In this document: positions 54,702 through 62,608 of the stretch, one piece after another | Position numbering within the stretch: position 1 is the first letter of the stretch | Layout of the letters: each line of letters begins with the position of its first letter | Assembly (NCBI RefSeq): GCF_014698145.1 | Contig: NZ_JACJSM010000011.1 | Location: 1 to 64,000, forward strand | Reading direction: 5' to 3' | DNA length: 64,000 bases | DNA from: Oscillatoria sp. FACHB-1406 | GTDB taxonomy: Bacteria; Cyanobacteriota; Cyanobacteriia; Cyanobacteriales; Spirulinaceae | Program-made: the position numbers and the translations under genes | Notes under the pieces: model-generated | What the model was told of the DNA's origin: nothing | What the model saw: only the letters and a program-made list of their open reading frames with translations | Databases searched by the model: none

Positions 54702-55182
54702 GGAAAAGTGAATAAACATTGATGAAGTCACTTCGAGTTCATAATGTAACATCAATAACTTATCTTCAATTTAAAATTACCATCGCTTATTCCTGTCTTT
54801 GATTATTAGTAAACTTAGCCTAATATTGCTTCTCTCTGTCTCTTTCACAAATTCTCTTATGATTCCCACTTATCCACTCAGAAATTTTCAGTGAAGATAT
54901 TGCAACGTTGTTCTGGTTCTGCTGCTGTTCCTGAGCCTAGCTCTATGCTTGGATTGGGCATTATGGCATTGGGTGGAGCCATGCTCAAACAGCGCACCAA
55001 GCGTAAAGCTCTCCAATAGTTTGAGTAAGCTAATTTGAGTAAGCTAAGCAGTCAGATACCAACAAAGCAATGGGCAGCAGATTGTCTTCACTGCCCGTTG
55101 CTTGGTTAAATACCCTCATGATTTCCAAGTCACTGGCTTTAGATTAGTTACAATTAGATGGCAGTTGTATTCCTAAGCCCTT
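54702..55182. other. Island spacer with PEP-CTERM remnant
   Basis: 481 AT-rich bases between the attC-like site and the VapBC-like pair. Apart from the PEP-CTERM tail at 54921-55019 I see no gene. The right end holds the promoter region of the antitoxin gene, without a clear consensus. Confidence 0.55.
54921..55019 (+). pseudogene. Orphan PEP-CTERM sorting signal
   Basis: Codons 54921-55019 read as a PEP-CTERM tail: AAVPEPSSMLGLG, then the hydrophobic stretch IMALGGAML and the basic end KQRTKRKALQ-stop. This is the form recognised by exosortase in cyanobacteria. Upstream the frame runs on through unpatterned codons with no normal start or signal peptide, so the protein to which the tail belonged is missing. 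It is best read as the 3' remnant of a deleted gene. Confidence 0.75.
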
Positions 55183-55470
55183 ATGAGCCAAAGCTTGACT
55201 TTAGAACTTAGCGAACAGGTATTTGTGGCAATTCAGCGACAAGCCCAAGCGATTGGGCTTTCTCCAGCGCAGTTAGCCACTACCTTGTTAGAGCGGCAGT
55301 TCACACAAGCGTTCAAACTGCTTTTGAATGACTCCGAGCAAAATGCAGCACGGGCGAGGTTTGAGCGTCACTTCGGGGCGTTGGCACTAGGCAACTCTAC
55401 CGATTTAGATAACGAGAGCATTGATGCCGATCTAGTGAGGGAGTATGGCAGCACTCATGAGGGAGAATAA
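55183..55470 (+). CDS. Antitoxin of VapBC-like pair
   Basis: A 95-residue protein with an N-terminal SLTLELSEQVFVAIQRQAQ helix and AIGLSPAQLATTLLERQ, resembling ribbon-helix-helix-type antitoxins of cyanobacterial PIN toxins. The acidic C-terminal half (DLDNESIDADLVREYG) would wrap the toxin. It precedes the PIN gene on the same strand, and its TAA originally overlapped the toxin ATG (TAATG) before a 22-base duplication. It likely binds its own promoter. Confidence 0.75.
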   Translation: MSQSLTLELSEQVFVAIQRQAQAIGLSPAQLATTLLERQFTQAFKLLLNDSEQNAARARFERHFGALALGNSTDLDNESIDADLVREYGSTHEGE

Positions 55471-55500
55471 TGCTCCTCATGAGGGAGAATAATGCTCCTC
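55457..55500 (+). repeat. 22-bp tandem duplication at the antitoxin-toxin junction
   Basis: The unit beginning ATGAGGGAGAATAATG and ending CTCCTC occurs twice in a row (55457-55478 and 55479-55500). Each copy carries the GAGGGAG ribosome-binding site and an ATG. In the first copy the ATG at 55470 overlaps the antitoxin stop but is out of frame with the toxin; the second ATG at 55492 is in frame. Confidence 0.9.
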
Positions 55501-55893
55501 GATACCTCTGGGTTACTCTGTCTACATTTCTCTACTGAGCCGCTGCATACTCAAGCTTGCATTGAGTATCAAAAAGCGACCATGCGGTTGACTCACAATT
55601 ATGTTATTGCGGAGTATGTTGCCCTGGCTAATGCCCGACGATTTCCTCGTGCATCAGTTCTTGATTTTGTTGTCGATCTGCTAAGCAACCCGGATATTGA
55701 GGTTGTATGGGTTGATGAGTCAATCCACCGAGCCGCTGTTGAATTGCTAACCCTACGGCAAGACAAGACTTACTCACTCTGCGATGCGGTCAGTTTTGTT
55801 TTGATGCGTCAACGGGAAGTTTCTGAAGCATTGACTACCGATCGACATTTTGAGCAAGAAGGATTTGTGCGATTGTTAAAGCTAACCAGCTAA
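55492..55893 (+). CDS. PIN-domain toxin (VapC-like RNase)
   Basis: A 133-residue PIN-domain ribonuclease. Acidic Mg2+ ligands are visible at Asp4 (LLDTSGLL), Glu41 (VIAEYVALA), Asp98 (SLCDAVSFVLM) and Asp117 (TTDRHFEQEGF). All four are retained, so the toxin is probably active. VapC-type PIN toxins cleave tRNA or rRNA. It lies directly behind its antitoxin. The stop codon is the first part of a TAACAACCC sequence resembling an attC half site. Confidence 0.9.
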   Translation: MLLDTSGLLCLHFSTEPLHTQACIEYQKATMRLTHNYVIAEYVALANARRFPRASVLDFVVDLLSNPDIEVVWVDESIHRAAVELLTLRQDKTYSLCDAVSFVLMRQREVSEALTTDRHFEQEGFVRLLKLTS

Positions 55894-55964
55894 CAACCCA
55901 GCATTTTCAGCTTTTGTTGATAGGATTGACAGGAATTGTCCCCATCCAGCATCGTGAGAGGTGC

Positions 55965-56034
55965 GGGCGGAAGCTTGAGAGGGCGCGATTATTTGGGACT
56001 GACGGGCTATCCGCTTGCCAATCGGGCAACCATC
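55965..56034 (+). repeat. 70-bp fragment copied from the M23 peptidase gene
   Basis: This stretch matches 50527-50596 inside the M23 peptidase gene at 65 of 70 positions, beginning GGGCGGAAGC and ending CAACCATC. The flanks are unrelated. It has no reading context here. It is a direct repeat of the chromosomal flank on the other side of the island. Confidence 0.88.
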
Positions 56035-56130
56035 TTCAATCTTAGGTAGGAACGGTACTCAAAACTTACTTGTCATCAGGAAAATAAATGTTAAGTTAGT
56101 GCTGTCTACTGAGAACACTACAGGCTAGCA

Positions 56131-56862
56131 ATGTACGACATTGAGGTTGAGTCAAGTCGAGAGTTCTGCAATTGTGGCAGTGTAATGAAATGTGAAAGAG
56201 CTTTTTCGCATCGCTGGTACGATAACGAAGAAAACTCGTATTACACAATTCAGGTCTTTAAAATTCTGACTTGTTTGACCTGTCGTTCTGTAACAGTGCT
56301 TCTTTACACTGCGGGAGGTATTGAAGAGGAAGATGAGCAGTGGGCGGAGGCGAACCCAAACGAGCCACAGTTCCGCTATTATGGGCGGTCTGTTTTATAT
56401 GCTCCGGCAAGACAGTTACATGGTTCAATTCCTCGGTCTATTTCTGAGGTGGTTAAGCAGGCTGAAGCGGTTCTTGCAAGATCGCCACGAGCAAGCTTCA
56501 TCTTGTGCAGAGCGGTGTTAGAAGAAATTTGCAATGACTTTAAAATACCTACTGAAAGCACAAACAATAAAGGCAAAAGCTATTTCAGAAAGCTACATGA
56601 CAGGCTCTCCCAATTGTTTGAACAGGAGCAAATGTTAGAAGAATTACAAACAATCATCAATGGTATAAAGGATCTTGGTAATGAGGGCGCACATTCAGAT
56701 CATCTTGCTTTTGCAAAACAAATGAAAGCACAAGATGCAGAAAATTTACTCACTTTAGTAAATTATGTTCTTGAGAGGTTATATGTTGATAGATATCGTC
56801 AGCAAGAAGCTGCGGAAACATTGAAAGAGTTAAAGAGTAAAATACCGTTATTGGAACAGTGA
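56131..56862 (+). CDS. DUF4145 protein with N-terminal zinc ribbon
   Basis: A 243-residue protein. Residues of about 10-60 contain cysteines in CNCGSVMKC and CLTCRS, a likely zinc ribbon. Residues of about 110-225 form a DUF4145 domain (RASFILCRAVLEEICNDF ... IKDLGNEGAHSDH ... AENLLTLVNYVLERLYV), a helical HEPN-like fold found often beside restriction and other defence genes. An RxxxxH-type RNase motif is not clear, so catalytic function is uncertain. It is the last gene of the island; a TAACAACCC sequence follows ten bases after the stop. Confidence 0.82.
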   Translation: MYDIEVESSREFCNCGSVMKCERAFSHRWYDNEENSYYTIQVFKILTCLTCRSVTVLLYTAGGIEEEDEQWAEANPNEPQFRYYGRSVLYAPARQLHGSIPRSISEVVKQAEAVLARSPRASFILCRAVLEEICNDFKIPTESTNNKGKSYFRKLHDRLSQLFEQEQMLEELQTIINGIKDLGNEGAHSDHLAFAKQMKAQDAENLLTLVNYVLERLYVDRYRQQEAAETLKELKSKIPLLEQ

Positions 56863-56901
56863 ACATCGGCATAACAACCCTAGTCTCCCTTGCTCGCAAT
56901 T

Positions 56902-57354
56902 TTATTTCCTCTCCCGCGCTAATTTCCTGGCTTTAATCGCTTCTAATTGTTGCTTGATTTGCGCAATCGCGTCGGGATTGTCGCTTTGAGCGTATAATTC
57001 GCTCGCCCGCACTAAATTGACCGCTGCATCGTCATCTTGCCGCAGGTTCGCCCAACAAAGACCGCGATTATGGTAGGCTTCGGGCAGGTCTTCTAATTGT
57101 CCGATCGCTTGGGTGAAGCGATCGCGCGCTTGCTGGTAATTGCCCCGATTAAAGGCTTCGCAGCCCTTCTCAAAGCTCTCTTTCGCTTTATTTCCGGTGC
57201 GATCGGCTTCTAGCGCGGTTGCGAGGGGAACTGCTTCGGCGAACAAAACTGCCGTACTGCCGCTGCCGCGATACGCCCACAGCATAATGCCAATCCCCAA
57301 CCCCGCAACCAGGGAGACGGCTACTGCCCAAATTACAAAGCGATCGAGTTCCAT
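56902..57354 (-). CDS. Membrane-anchored TPR protein
   Basis: A 150-residue protein. A transmembrane helix at about 9-29 (AVAVSLVAGLGIGIMLWAY) is followed by two to three TPR motifs (KGCEAFNRGNYQQARDRF, PEAYHNRGLCWANLRQ). It lies 49 bases upstream of, and reading toward the window start from, the DXR gene region on the same strand; it follows dxr and may be co-transcribed with it. TPR units mediate protein contacts; the partner is unknown. Confidence 0.82.
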   Translation of the reverse strand: MELDRFVIWAVAVSLVAGLGIGIMLWAYRGSGSTAVLFAEAVPLATALEADRTGNKAKESFEKGCEAFNRGNYQQARDRFTQAIGQLEDLPEAYHNRGLCWANLRQDDDAAVNLVRASELYAQSDNPDAIAQIKQQLEAIKARKLARERK

Positions 57355-57403
57355 TCTTCCGATAATCCCCGTTTTTTATTGACAATCTTACGTCTTTATG
57401 GTA

Positions 57404-59086
57404 TCACCGAAAAAACTGGACGCGATCTTTGAGATCGTCCACGTAGCGAACCGCTTTTTGGTAGCTGTCGGTATCGCCGCTTTCGAGGAATAGGTTGATT
57501 GCCACATTGCCGTCAGAGATCGCTTGTTGGGTTTTCCCTATGCGGCTGTAAGTTTGCGCCCGGTGGTAGTAAGCGGCGGCACAGTTGGCATCTAATTGAA
57601 TCGCGCGCTCGAAATCTGCGATCGCGCCTTGATAATCATTGAGTTTTAAACGCGCTTTACCGCGTTGATAAAAAGCTTGGGGCTGACCGAGATCGCAGCG
57701 AATCGATTCAGTATAATCCGAGATTGCCCCGCGATCGTCGCCCATCATTGCCCGGACTAAACCGCGACTGAGGTAAGCCGCCCCAGAACTCGGATTTTCC
57801 TTCAATTCCTCGTTTAAAGCGCGAATTGCGCCGGGATAATCTCCCTTTTCCGCCCGTTCTATGCCGAGGGTGCGAAAGCTTTTCTCAGCTTCTGCGGCAA
57901 CTGTTACCGTTGAGGAGTTACCGAGAAGTTTATGAGCGGAAAGAACTTCTTGGCGCGCCCAGCGATCCGCCGCTAAGATATCATCAAGCGTCGGTTGTTG
58001 CACATTTTGAGCAGAAAAGCGATCGCAGGCATATTCAATACAACGCGCGATATCCAAATAGCCGATTTTTTCCTCTAAAAATAACTCCACCGCTTGTTCG
58101 TTAGCAGCGTTCAGCACGGCTGGCATCGCCCCGCCCGCGCGTCCGGCGGCGTAAGCGAGATCCATACAGGGATATTTCGCGCGATCGGGTTCCTTAAAGG
58201 TTAAATTGCCCGCTTTCACCAAATCCAGCGATTCCCAATCGGTATAAATTCGTTCCGGCCAAGAAAGCGCATAAAGTAGAGGCAAGCGCATATCCGGCCA
58301 ACCTAACTGCGCCAAAACCGAGGTATCTTCTAACTCAATTAAGGAGTGAATAATGCTTTGCGGATGCACGACGATATCGATTTTGTCGTAATCCACGCCG
58401 AACAGGAAGTGCGCCTCAATCACTTCCAATCCTTTATTCATTAACGTCGCCGAATCGATGGTAATTTTGCGTCCCATCGACCAATTCGGGTGTTTGAGGG
58501 CATCTTCTACCTTGACCCCTGCCAGCTTTTCGACGGGCAAATCGCGGAACGCCCCCCCGGAAGCGGTGAGGAGGATGCGGCGCAAACCGCCTTCGGGAAC
58601 GCCCTGCAAGCATTGAAAAATCGCGGAATGTTCCGAGTCGGCGGGGAGGAGTTTAACGCCGTGCTTTTGAACCAGGGGTAGCACGACGGGGCCGCCAGCA
58701 ATTAACGTTTCTTTATTAGCGAGGGCGATATCTTTCCCGGCTTCGATCGCGGCTAGCGTCGGTAAAAGTCCCGCACAGCCGACGATCCCCGTGACCACGC
58801 TTTGGGAATCGCCGTAACGCGCCACTTCCACCACACCTTCATCGCCCGCCAGGAGAACGGGGGGATTGGGAAACGACGCGATCGCATCCTTCAATTCAGC
58901 CAACTTACTTTCATCGCCAATCGCCGCGACTTCCGGCTGAAATTGACGAATTTGTTCGGCAAAAAGCGACACATTTTGTCGGGCTGCCAATCCGACGACT
59001 CGAAACTTATCGGGATGATGGGTAACGATATCGAGAGTTTGCGTGCCGATCGAACCAGTCGAACCGAGAATAGAGATCGCTTTCAC
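57404..59086 (-). CDS. dxr: 1-deoxy-D-xylulose-5-phosphate reductoisomerase fused to TPR repeats
   Basis: A 560-residue protein. Residues 1 to about 392 are a complete DXR, the committed step of the MEP isoprenoid pathway: NADPH motif [14 protein letters not shown] (6-19), [11 protein letters not shown] near 128, the metal site [11 protein letters not shown] near 150, SGGAFRD, the [19 protein letters not shown] region, and [12 protein letters not shown]. Residues of about 400-560 hold four TPR motifs ([18 protein letters not shown] ...). DXR normally ends near residue 390-400, so this is a fusion. A TnpB element ends only about 40 bases upstream of the start codon, on the same strand. Confidence 0.95.
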   Translation of the reverse strand: MKAISILGSTGSIGTQTLDIVTHHPDKFRVVGLAARQNVSLFAEQIRQFQPEVAAIGDESKLAELKDAIASFPNPPVLLAGDEGVVEVARYGDSQSVVTGIVGCAGLLPTLAAIEAGKDIALANKETLIAGGPVVLPLVQKHGVKLLPADSEHSAIFQCLQGVPEGGLRRILLTASGGAFRDLPVEKLAGVKVEDALKHPNWSMGRKITIDSATLMNKGLEVIEAHFLFGVDYDKIDIVVHPQSIIHSLIELEDTSVLAQLGWPDMRLPLLYALSWPERIYTDWESLDLVKAGNLTFKEPDRAKYPCMDLAYAAGRAGGAMPAVLNAANEQAVELFLEEKIGYLDIARCIEYACDRFSAQNVQQPTLDDILAADRWARQEVLSAHKLLGNSSTVTVAAEAEKSFRTLGIERAEKGDYPGAIRALNEELKENPSSGAAYLSRGLVRAMMGDDRGAISDYTESIRCDLGQPQAFYQRGKARLKLNDYQGAIADFERAIQLDANCAAAYYHRAQTYSRIGKTQQAISDGNVAINLFLESGDTDSYQKAVRYVDDLKDRVQFFR

Positions 59087-59126
59087 GGAATTTTAACCTT
59101 TGCTTTAGAATCGCCTTCCCTCCACT

Positions 59127-60420
59127 TTGACACTCCCCGCACTCTCTGTAACGGGGATTCCTGATTCAGCGAGACAACTTACTAAATAGACTTACATCTA
59201 CTTGGCAGAGGTCGAACTCTCCCCAGGCGTTAATTTGGGTATGCCCTACCCTATTTATGCCTCTAGCTAAGATATTCAATGCCGCATTGTGGTCGCGGTC
59301 TAGTACAGTGCCACAATGCCCGCAGCAATGAGTACGTTGACTCAATGTTTTAACAACTTGCTTACCGCAGTTTGAACAATTCTGACTTGTATATTGGGGA
59401 GGTACTGCAACAGTAACTTTGCCAAATACCTTACCAAAATACTCAACCCATTGCCGGAACATTGACCAACTCGCATCGTTGATAGACTTAGCTAATTTAT
59501 GATTCTTTACCATGTTCCGCACTTGCAAATCCTCGTAGGCAATCAGGTCGTTAGACCGAACTACGCACCTTGCCGTCTTAACGGCAAAGTCTTTACGCTG
59601 CCTGCTTACTTGCAAGTGCTTCTTGGCTAAGCGCTTAATTGCTTTTTTGCGGTTAGCCGATCCTTTCTTCCGCTTAGAAACCTGGCGTTGTAACTTTTTG
59701 AGTTGACGTTCCGATTTTCTAAGGTATTTAGGATTCTCGACAACTTCACCATTGCTATCGGTATAGAAATGATTGAGTCCAACATCTAGCCCGATAGTGG
59801 TTTTCGAGGGTTCAATCTCTTCTGTTCGCTCAACATCGACGCAGAACTGAGCATAGTAACCATCAGCCCGTTTTACGAGTCTGATACGCTTAATCCGCTC
59901 GATCTGGTAGAAGCTTAAATCGCGCGAACCGATTAATTTGAGCCTGCCAATCTTGAAGCCATCGGTCAAAGTTAGGGATTTCCGATCGTCGCTAAGCTTC
60001 CATCCTGAAGTTTTATATTCGACAGAGTGACCGCGCTTTTTGAATCTCGGAAAGCCCTTTTTACCGGGTACTTTCTTCTGGCAATTCTCAAAGAATCGAC
60101 TAATGGCAGACCACGCTCTTTCTGCACTGGCTTGTCTTGCTTGAGAATTTAACTTTTTAGCAAACTCAAACTCTTTTGCAAGTACAGCGCAGTATTTGTT
60201 GAGGTCGTATTTATCGCTCCCTTTTACATCCATCCATAGCCTCAAAGCCTTATTGCGGACAAACAAAGCAGTACGAATCGCCTCGTCTATGAGGTCGTAC
60301 TGCTCTGTCTTTCCTTTTAGCTGGGCTTTGAGTATTAGCATGGATTGGGTCAGTCTTATGCTGGATATTCTAGCAGAGAATGTTAGCTTAAAACTTTCGG
60401 TTTTCGCTCTCCAGGAGTGA
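59127..60420 (-). mobile_element. IS200/IS605-type element with tnpB only
   Basis: The right end lies at 59127-59165 (hairpin CCCCG 59135-59... with CGGGG 59152-59156, bounded by TTGACACT). The body is tnpB. The left end is not certain; it falls upstream of 60341, possibly near 60420. No TnpA (HUH Y1 transposase) is present, so the element depends on a TnpA elsewhere or is immobile. It matches the partial copy at the window start. Confidence 0.75.
59166..60341 (-). CDS. tnpB: RNA-guided nuclease TnpB
   Basis: A 391-residue TnpB (OrfB), the ancestor-type of Cas12. RuvC residues are intact: Asp186 (IGLDVGLNHF), Glu270 (IAYEDLQVRN) and Asp350 (LDRDHNAALNI). The zinc finger has Cys322/325 and Cys340/343 (CSNCG, CGHCG). 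The start MLILKAQLKGK at 60341 is the usual N-terminus; upstream codons look like the element's left end. All known catalytic residues are present, so it is likely functional. A guide RNA is expected from the tnpB 3' end plus right end, reading into flanking DNA toward dxr. Confidence 0.93.
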   Translation of the reverse strand: MLILKAQLKGKTEQYDLIDEAIRTALFVRNKALRLWMDVKGSDKYDLNKYCAVLAKEFEFAKKLNSQARQASAERAWSAISRFFENCQKKVPGKKGFPRFKKRGHSVEYKTSGWKLSDDRKSLTLTDGFKIGRLKLIGSRDLSFYQIERIKRIRLVKRADGYYAQFCVDVERTEEIEPSKTTIGLDVGLNHFYTDSNGEVVENPKYLRKSERQLKKLQRQVSKRKKGSANRKKAIKRLAKKHLQVSRQRKDFAVKTARCVVRSNDLIAYEDLQVRNMVKNHKLAKSINDASWSMFRQWVEYFGKVFGKVTVAVPPQYTSQNCSNCGKQVVKTLSQRTHCCGHCGTVLDRDHNAALNILARGINRVGHTQINAWGEFDLCQVDVSLFSKLSR

Positions 60421-60437
60421 CTATTAAGCGTTATTGA

Positions 60438-60455
60438 CGCGGGCAAAAGCCCGCG
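60438..60455. repeat. CGCGGGC hairpin upstream of tnpB
   Basis: CGCGGGC (60438-60444) and GCCCGCG (60449-60455) flank AAAA. It lies about 100 bases upstream of the tnpB start and could belong to the left end of the element or be an independent repeat. Confidence 0.6.
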
Positions 60456-60583
60456 CCATTTTGAGGTTCAGGGGTAACAATCCTTCTCGTTTTTCTCCAA
60501 AGGCACTGTTGAGGATCGCAGCGATTTGGCAGTCGCGTCCGCGATCTAAGAAGGAAGCCCTAAATTTTTAACGCGATCGCAAT

Positions 60584-60994
60584 TTAAGAATCCGAGCCAA
60601 GCACTTGTGTTTTCAGCTTATTGACTTCTGCTACTAACTCTTGGCGATCCGCAGCTTTAAGCAGGTAGCGGTAGACAAACCAGCCCGTATAACCCAAGCC
60701 CACTAATTCTAAGCCGGGAGCGAGGAGCGGAATATCGTTAATGGCATCGAGTAAGGCTAACGTTACCTTAACGGTAATGATGCCTGCAATAAATAATCCC
60801 AGTGTTAAGAGCGGTTGTTTGTAATCCGAGAAAAATCTCGCAATGTAATTCGGTAATTGTGACGTAAATTCGCTGACAGTTTCAGCCCATTCTTGCCAAG
60901 CCGGCTCGCTTGCAGGGTAGGCAATTTGACCTGCGGGTTCGGTTTTAATCCCCACGGGCGATTGTTCTACGGTTTTGATTTCTGGCTCTTGCAT
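60584..60994 (-). CDS. curT: CurT/CAAD-domain thylakoid protein
   Basis: A 136-residue CURT1-type protein that bends thylakoid membranes at their margins; the same fold is the CAAD domain appended to some cyanobacterial aminoacyl-tRNA synthetases. An N-terminal disordered part and amphipathic helix (FTSQLPNYIARFFSDYK) precede two transmembrane helices (about 63-85 and 92-113; LLTLGLFIAGIITVKVTLAL, LELVGLGYTGWFVYRYLL), then a C-terminal helix KLKTQVL. The motif PLLAPGLELVGLGYTGWF is typical. No synthetase is attached. Confidence 0.9.
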   Translation of the reverse strand: MQEPEIKTVEQSPVGIKTEPAGQIAYPASEPAWQEWAETVSEFTSQLPNYIARFFSDYKQPLLTLGLFIAGIITVKVTLALLDAINDIPLLAPGLELVGLGYTGWFVYRYLLKAADRQELVAEVNKLKTQVLGSDS

Positions 60995-61434
60995 GGTTTC
61001 AATCTCCTGATTGAGTCAATGATGAGATACTATTCGTCGAATCGACAACCGCACTTGGGGCGTAGACTGACTGATTGACATCTGCCCATCTTATCAGCGA
61101 CTTTCATTTTTTGACATCCTCCCCGTAGCAATCCTTTAACGATTCGTAAGGGTACTCCGATGGTCATACCCATTAAAAATTAAAAATTAAAAATTAAAAA
61201 TGAAGAAACCTAGATATATTAGGGGTTTCAGCCTCAATATCTGTCGTCCGAACTTGGAGAATTGGGATCGGCAGGGGTAGAACGCGATCGCGATATAGTG
61301 GGCTGCCGAAAATGTTGTAGCACAAAAGTGCGGAATTGAAAACTGGGGGGACGGGGAGATGGGGAGAAAAATTTGACCCCTAATTTTAAGTTTGTCAAGG
61401 TACTAAGGGCAATTTCTCCACTCGCTCGAGCGAC
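60995..61434. other. Intergenic region upstream of curT
   Basis: 440 bases, same-strand spacer. It contains the leader of curT and the dispersed repeat at 61166-61258. The remainder, with an A/G-rich stretch near 61340-61380, has no recognisable gene. Confidence 0.55.
61166..61258. repeat. Dispersed intergenic repeat, copy 2
   Basis: Matches 12381-12467 except for a few substitutions and an expanded TTAAAAA tract. It contains GAAACCTAGATATATTAGG, GGTTTCAGCCTCAA and GTCGTCCGAACT, and the same hairpin words. Confidence 0.8.
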
Positions 61435-62388
61435 TCAAGACTCGTAATCCAGGATTTTGGCATAGTCACCCAGAGCGTAACAAGCCATACGCAAACTGCG
61501 TAACGTTTCTTCTTCGACGCGGGCATCGTGAAGCGCCCTCGCTAGCGTCAAACGCTGTTCGTAGAAGGAAATGGCGCGCGCGTAGTCGCCAATCGCATCG
61601 CAAATAATCCCCAAGCTAGCGAGGGCCTGTTCTTGGGCGCGAGTATCCCCACAAAGATAAGCATTATTTAAGCGTTCTTGCCCGTAGGAGATTGCCCGCT
61701 CGTAATCGCCTTGGGTGTAACAAGCATTGCTCAAATTGCGTAAAATTTGCATTTGACTTTGACTATCCTCGAGGCGTTGCGCGATCGCCAAACGCTTTTC
61801 GTAATAATCGATCGCGCCGTCGTAATTTCCCAAAGCATAGTAGGCATTGCCTAAATTTTTAAGAATTTGGGCTTCTGTTTTCGCGTCTTTGAGGTTTTGG
61901 GCGAGTTGCAAACTTTGTTCTTGAGCCGCGATCGCCTCTGTATAATCGCCTCGAGCCTTATAAGCCAAACCCAAGTTATTGTAGGCAGCAATTTGCCCGG
62001 TAATATCCTTCTCCTGTTGCAGGAGCAATAACCCTTCTTGCTGATATTGCAGGGCTTCGTGATAATCTTTGAGGTGGCGATAGGCATTCGCGATATTACC
62101 GAGAAGTTGCCCCTCCAAACGTCTATCTTGCAGTTCTCGAGCAAGGGCTAAACTCTGACGAGTGTAAGCGATCGCTTGCGGGTAGTCCCCCGAACTGTAG
62201 GAGTTGAGTCCGAGGCAACAGAACGAGCGAGCCATTCCTAAGCGATCGTTCGCTGCTTTATAAGCGCGTAAGGCTTTTTGAAAACTCTCGTGCGCGGCAT
62301 CAAAATCTCCCTGATTCTGCTGCCGAATGCCATCATCTAGCAAGCGTCTTTGACTGCTATTCGGATATGAGGAAGCAATTTGACTCAT
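61435..62388 (-). CDS. Tetratricopeptide-repeat protein
   Basis: A 317-residue soluble protein made almost only of TPR motifs, about seven 40-residue units (GIRQQNQGDFDAAHESFQKA, CLGLNSYSSGDYPQAIAYT, NIANAYRHLKDYHEALQY, NNLGLAYKARGDYTEAIAA, ...). The 40-residue period fits the tetratricopeptide/kinesin-light-chain-like type. No enzymatic domain, signal peptide or anchor. It is likely a scaffold or regulator. It stands alone. Confidence 0.9.
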   Translation of the reverse strand: MSQIASSYPNSSQRRLLDDGIRQQNQGDFDAAHESFQKALRAYKAANDRLGMARSFCCLGLNSYSSGDYPQAIAYTRQSLALARELQDRRLEGQLLGNIANAYRHLKDYHEALQYQQEGLLLLQQEKDITGQIAAYNNLGLAYKARGDYTEAIAAQEQSLQLAQNLKDAKTEAQILKNLGNAYYALGNYDGAIDYYEKRLAIAQRLEDSQSQMQILRNLSNACYTQGDYERAISYGQERLNNAYLCGDTRAQEQALASLGIICDAIGDYARAISFYEQRLTLARALHDARVEEETLRSLRMACYALGDYAKILDYES

Positions 62389-62608
62389 GAGTCGCGAGCG
62401 GATTATCGGGTATATTCGGTGCGCTGGCTTTCGGAACGGGGGAAAATATCTTCCTTCGGCAATTGGGAGGGAAGCAAGCGAAATTCCACTTTTTAGAATC
62501 CTGCGTTCCTTGACGGATATGGGGAATTTTCGGTTCGTTCGGACTTATTATTCCCTGACTAAATTATAAAGTTTCTGTAAAGCCCTAAAAAATTCAGAAC
62601 TTTCCTAA

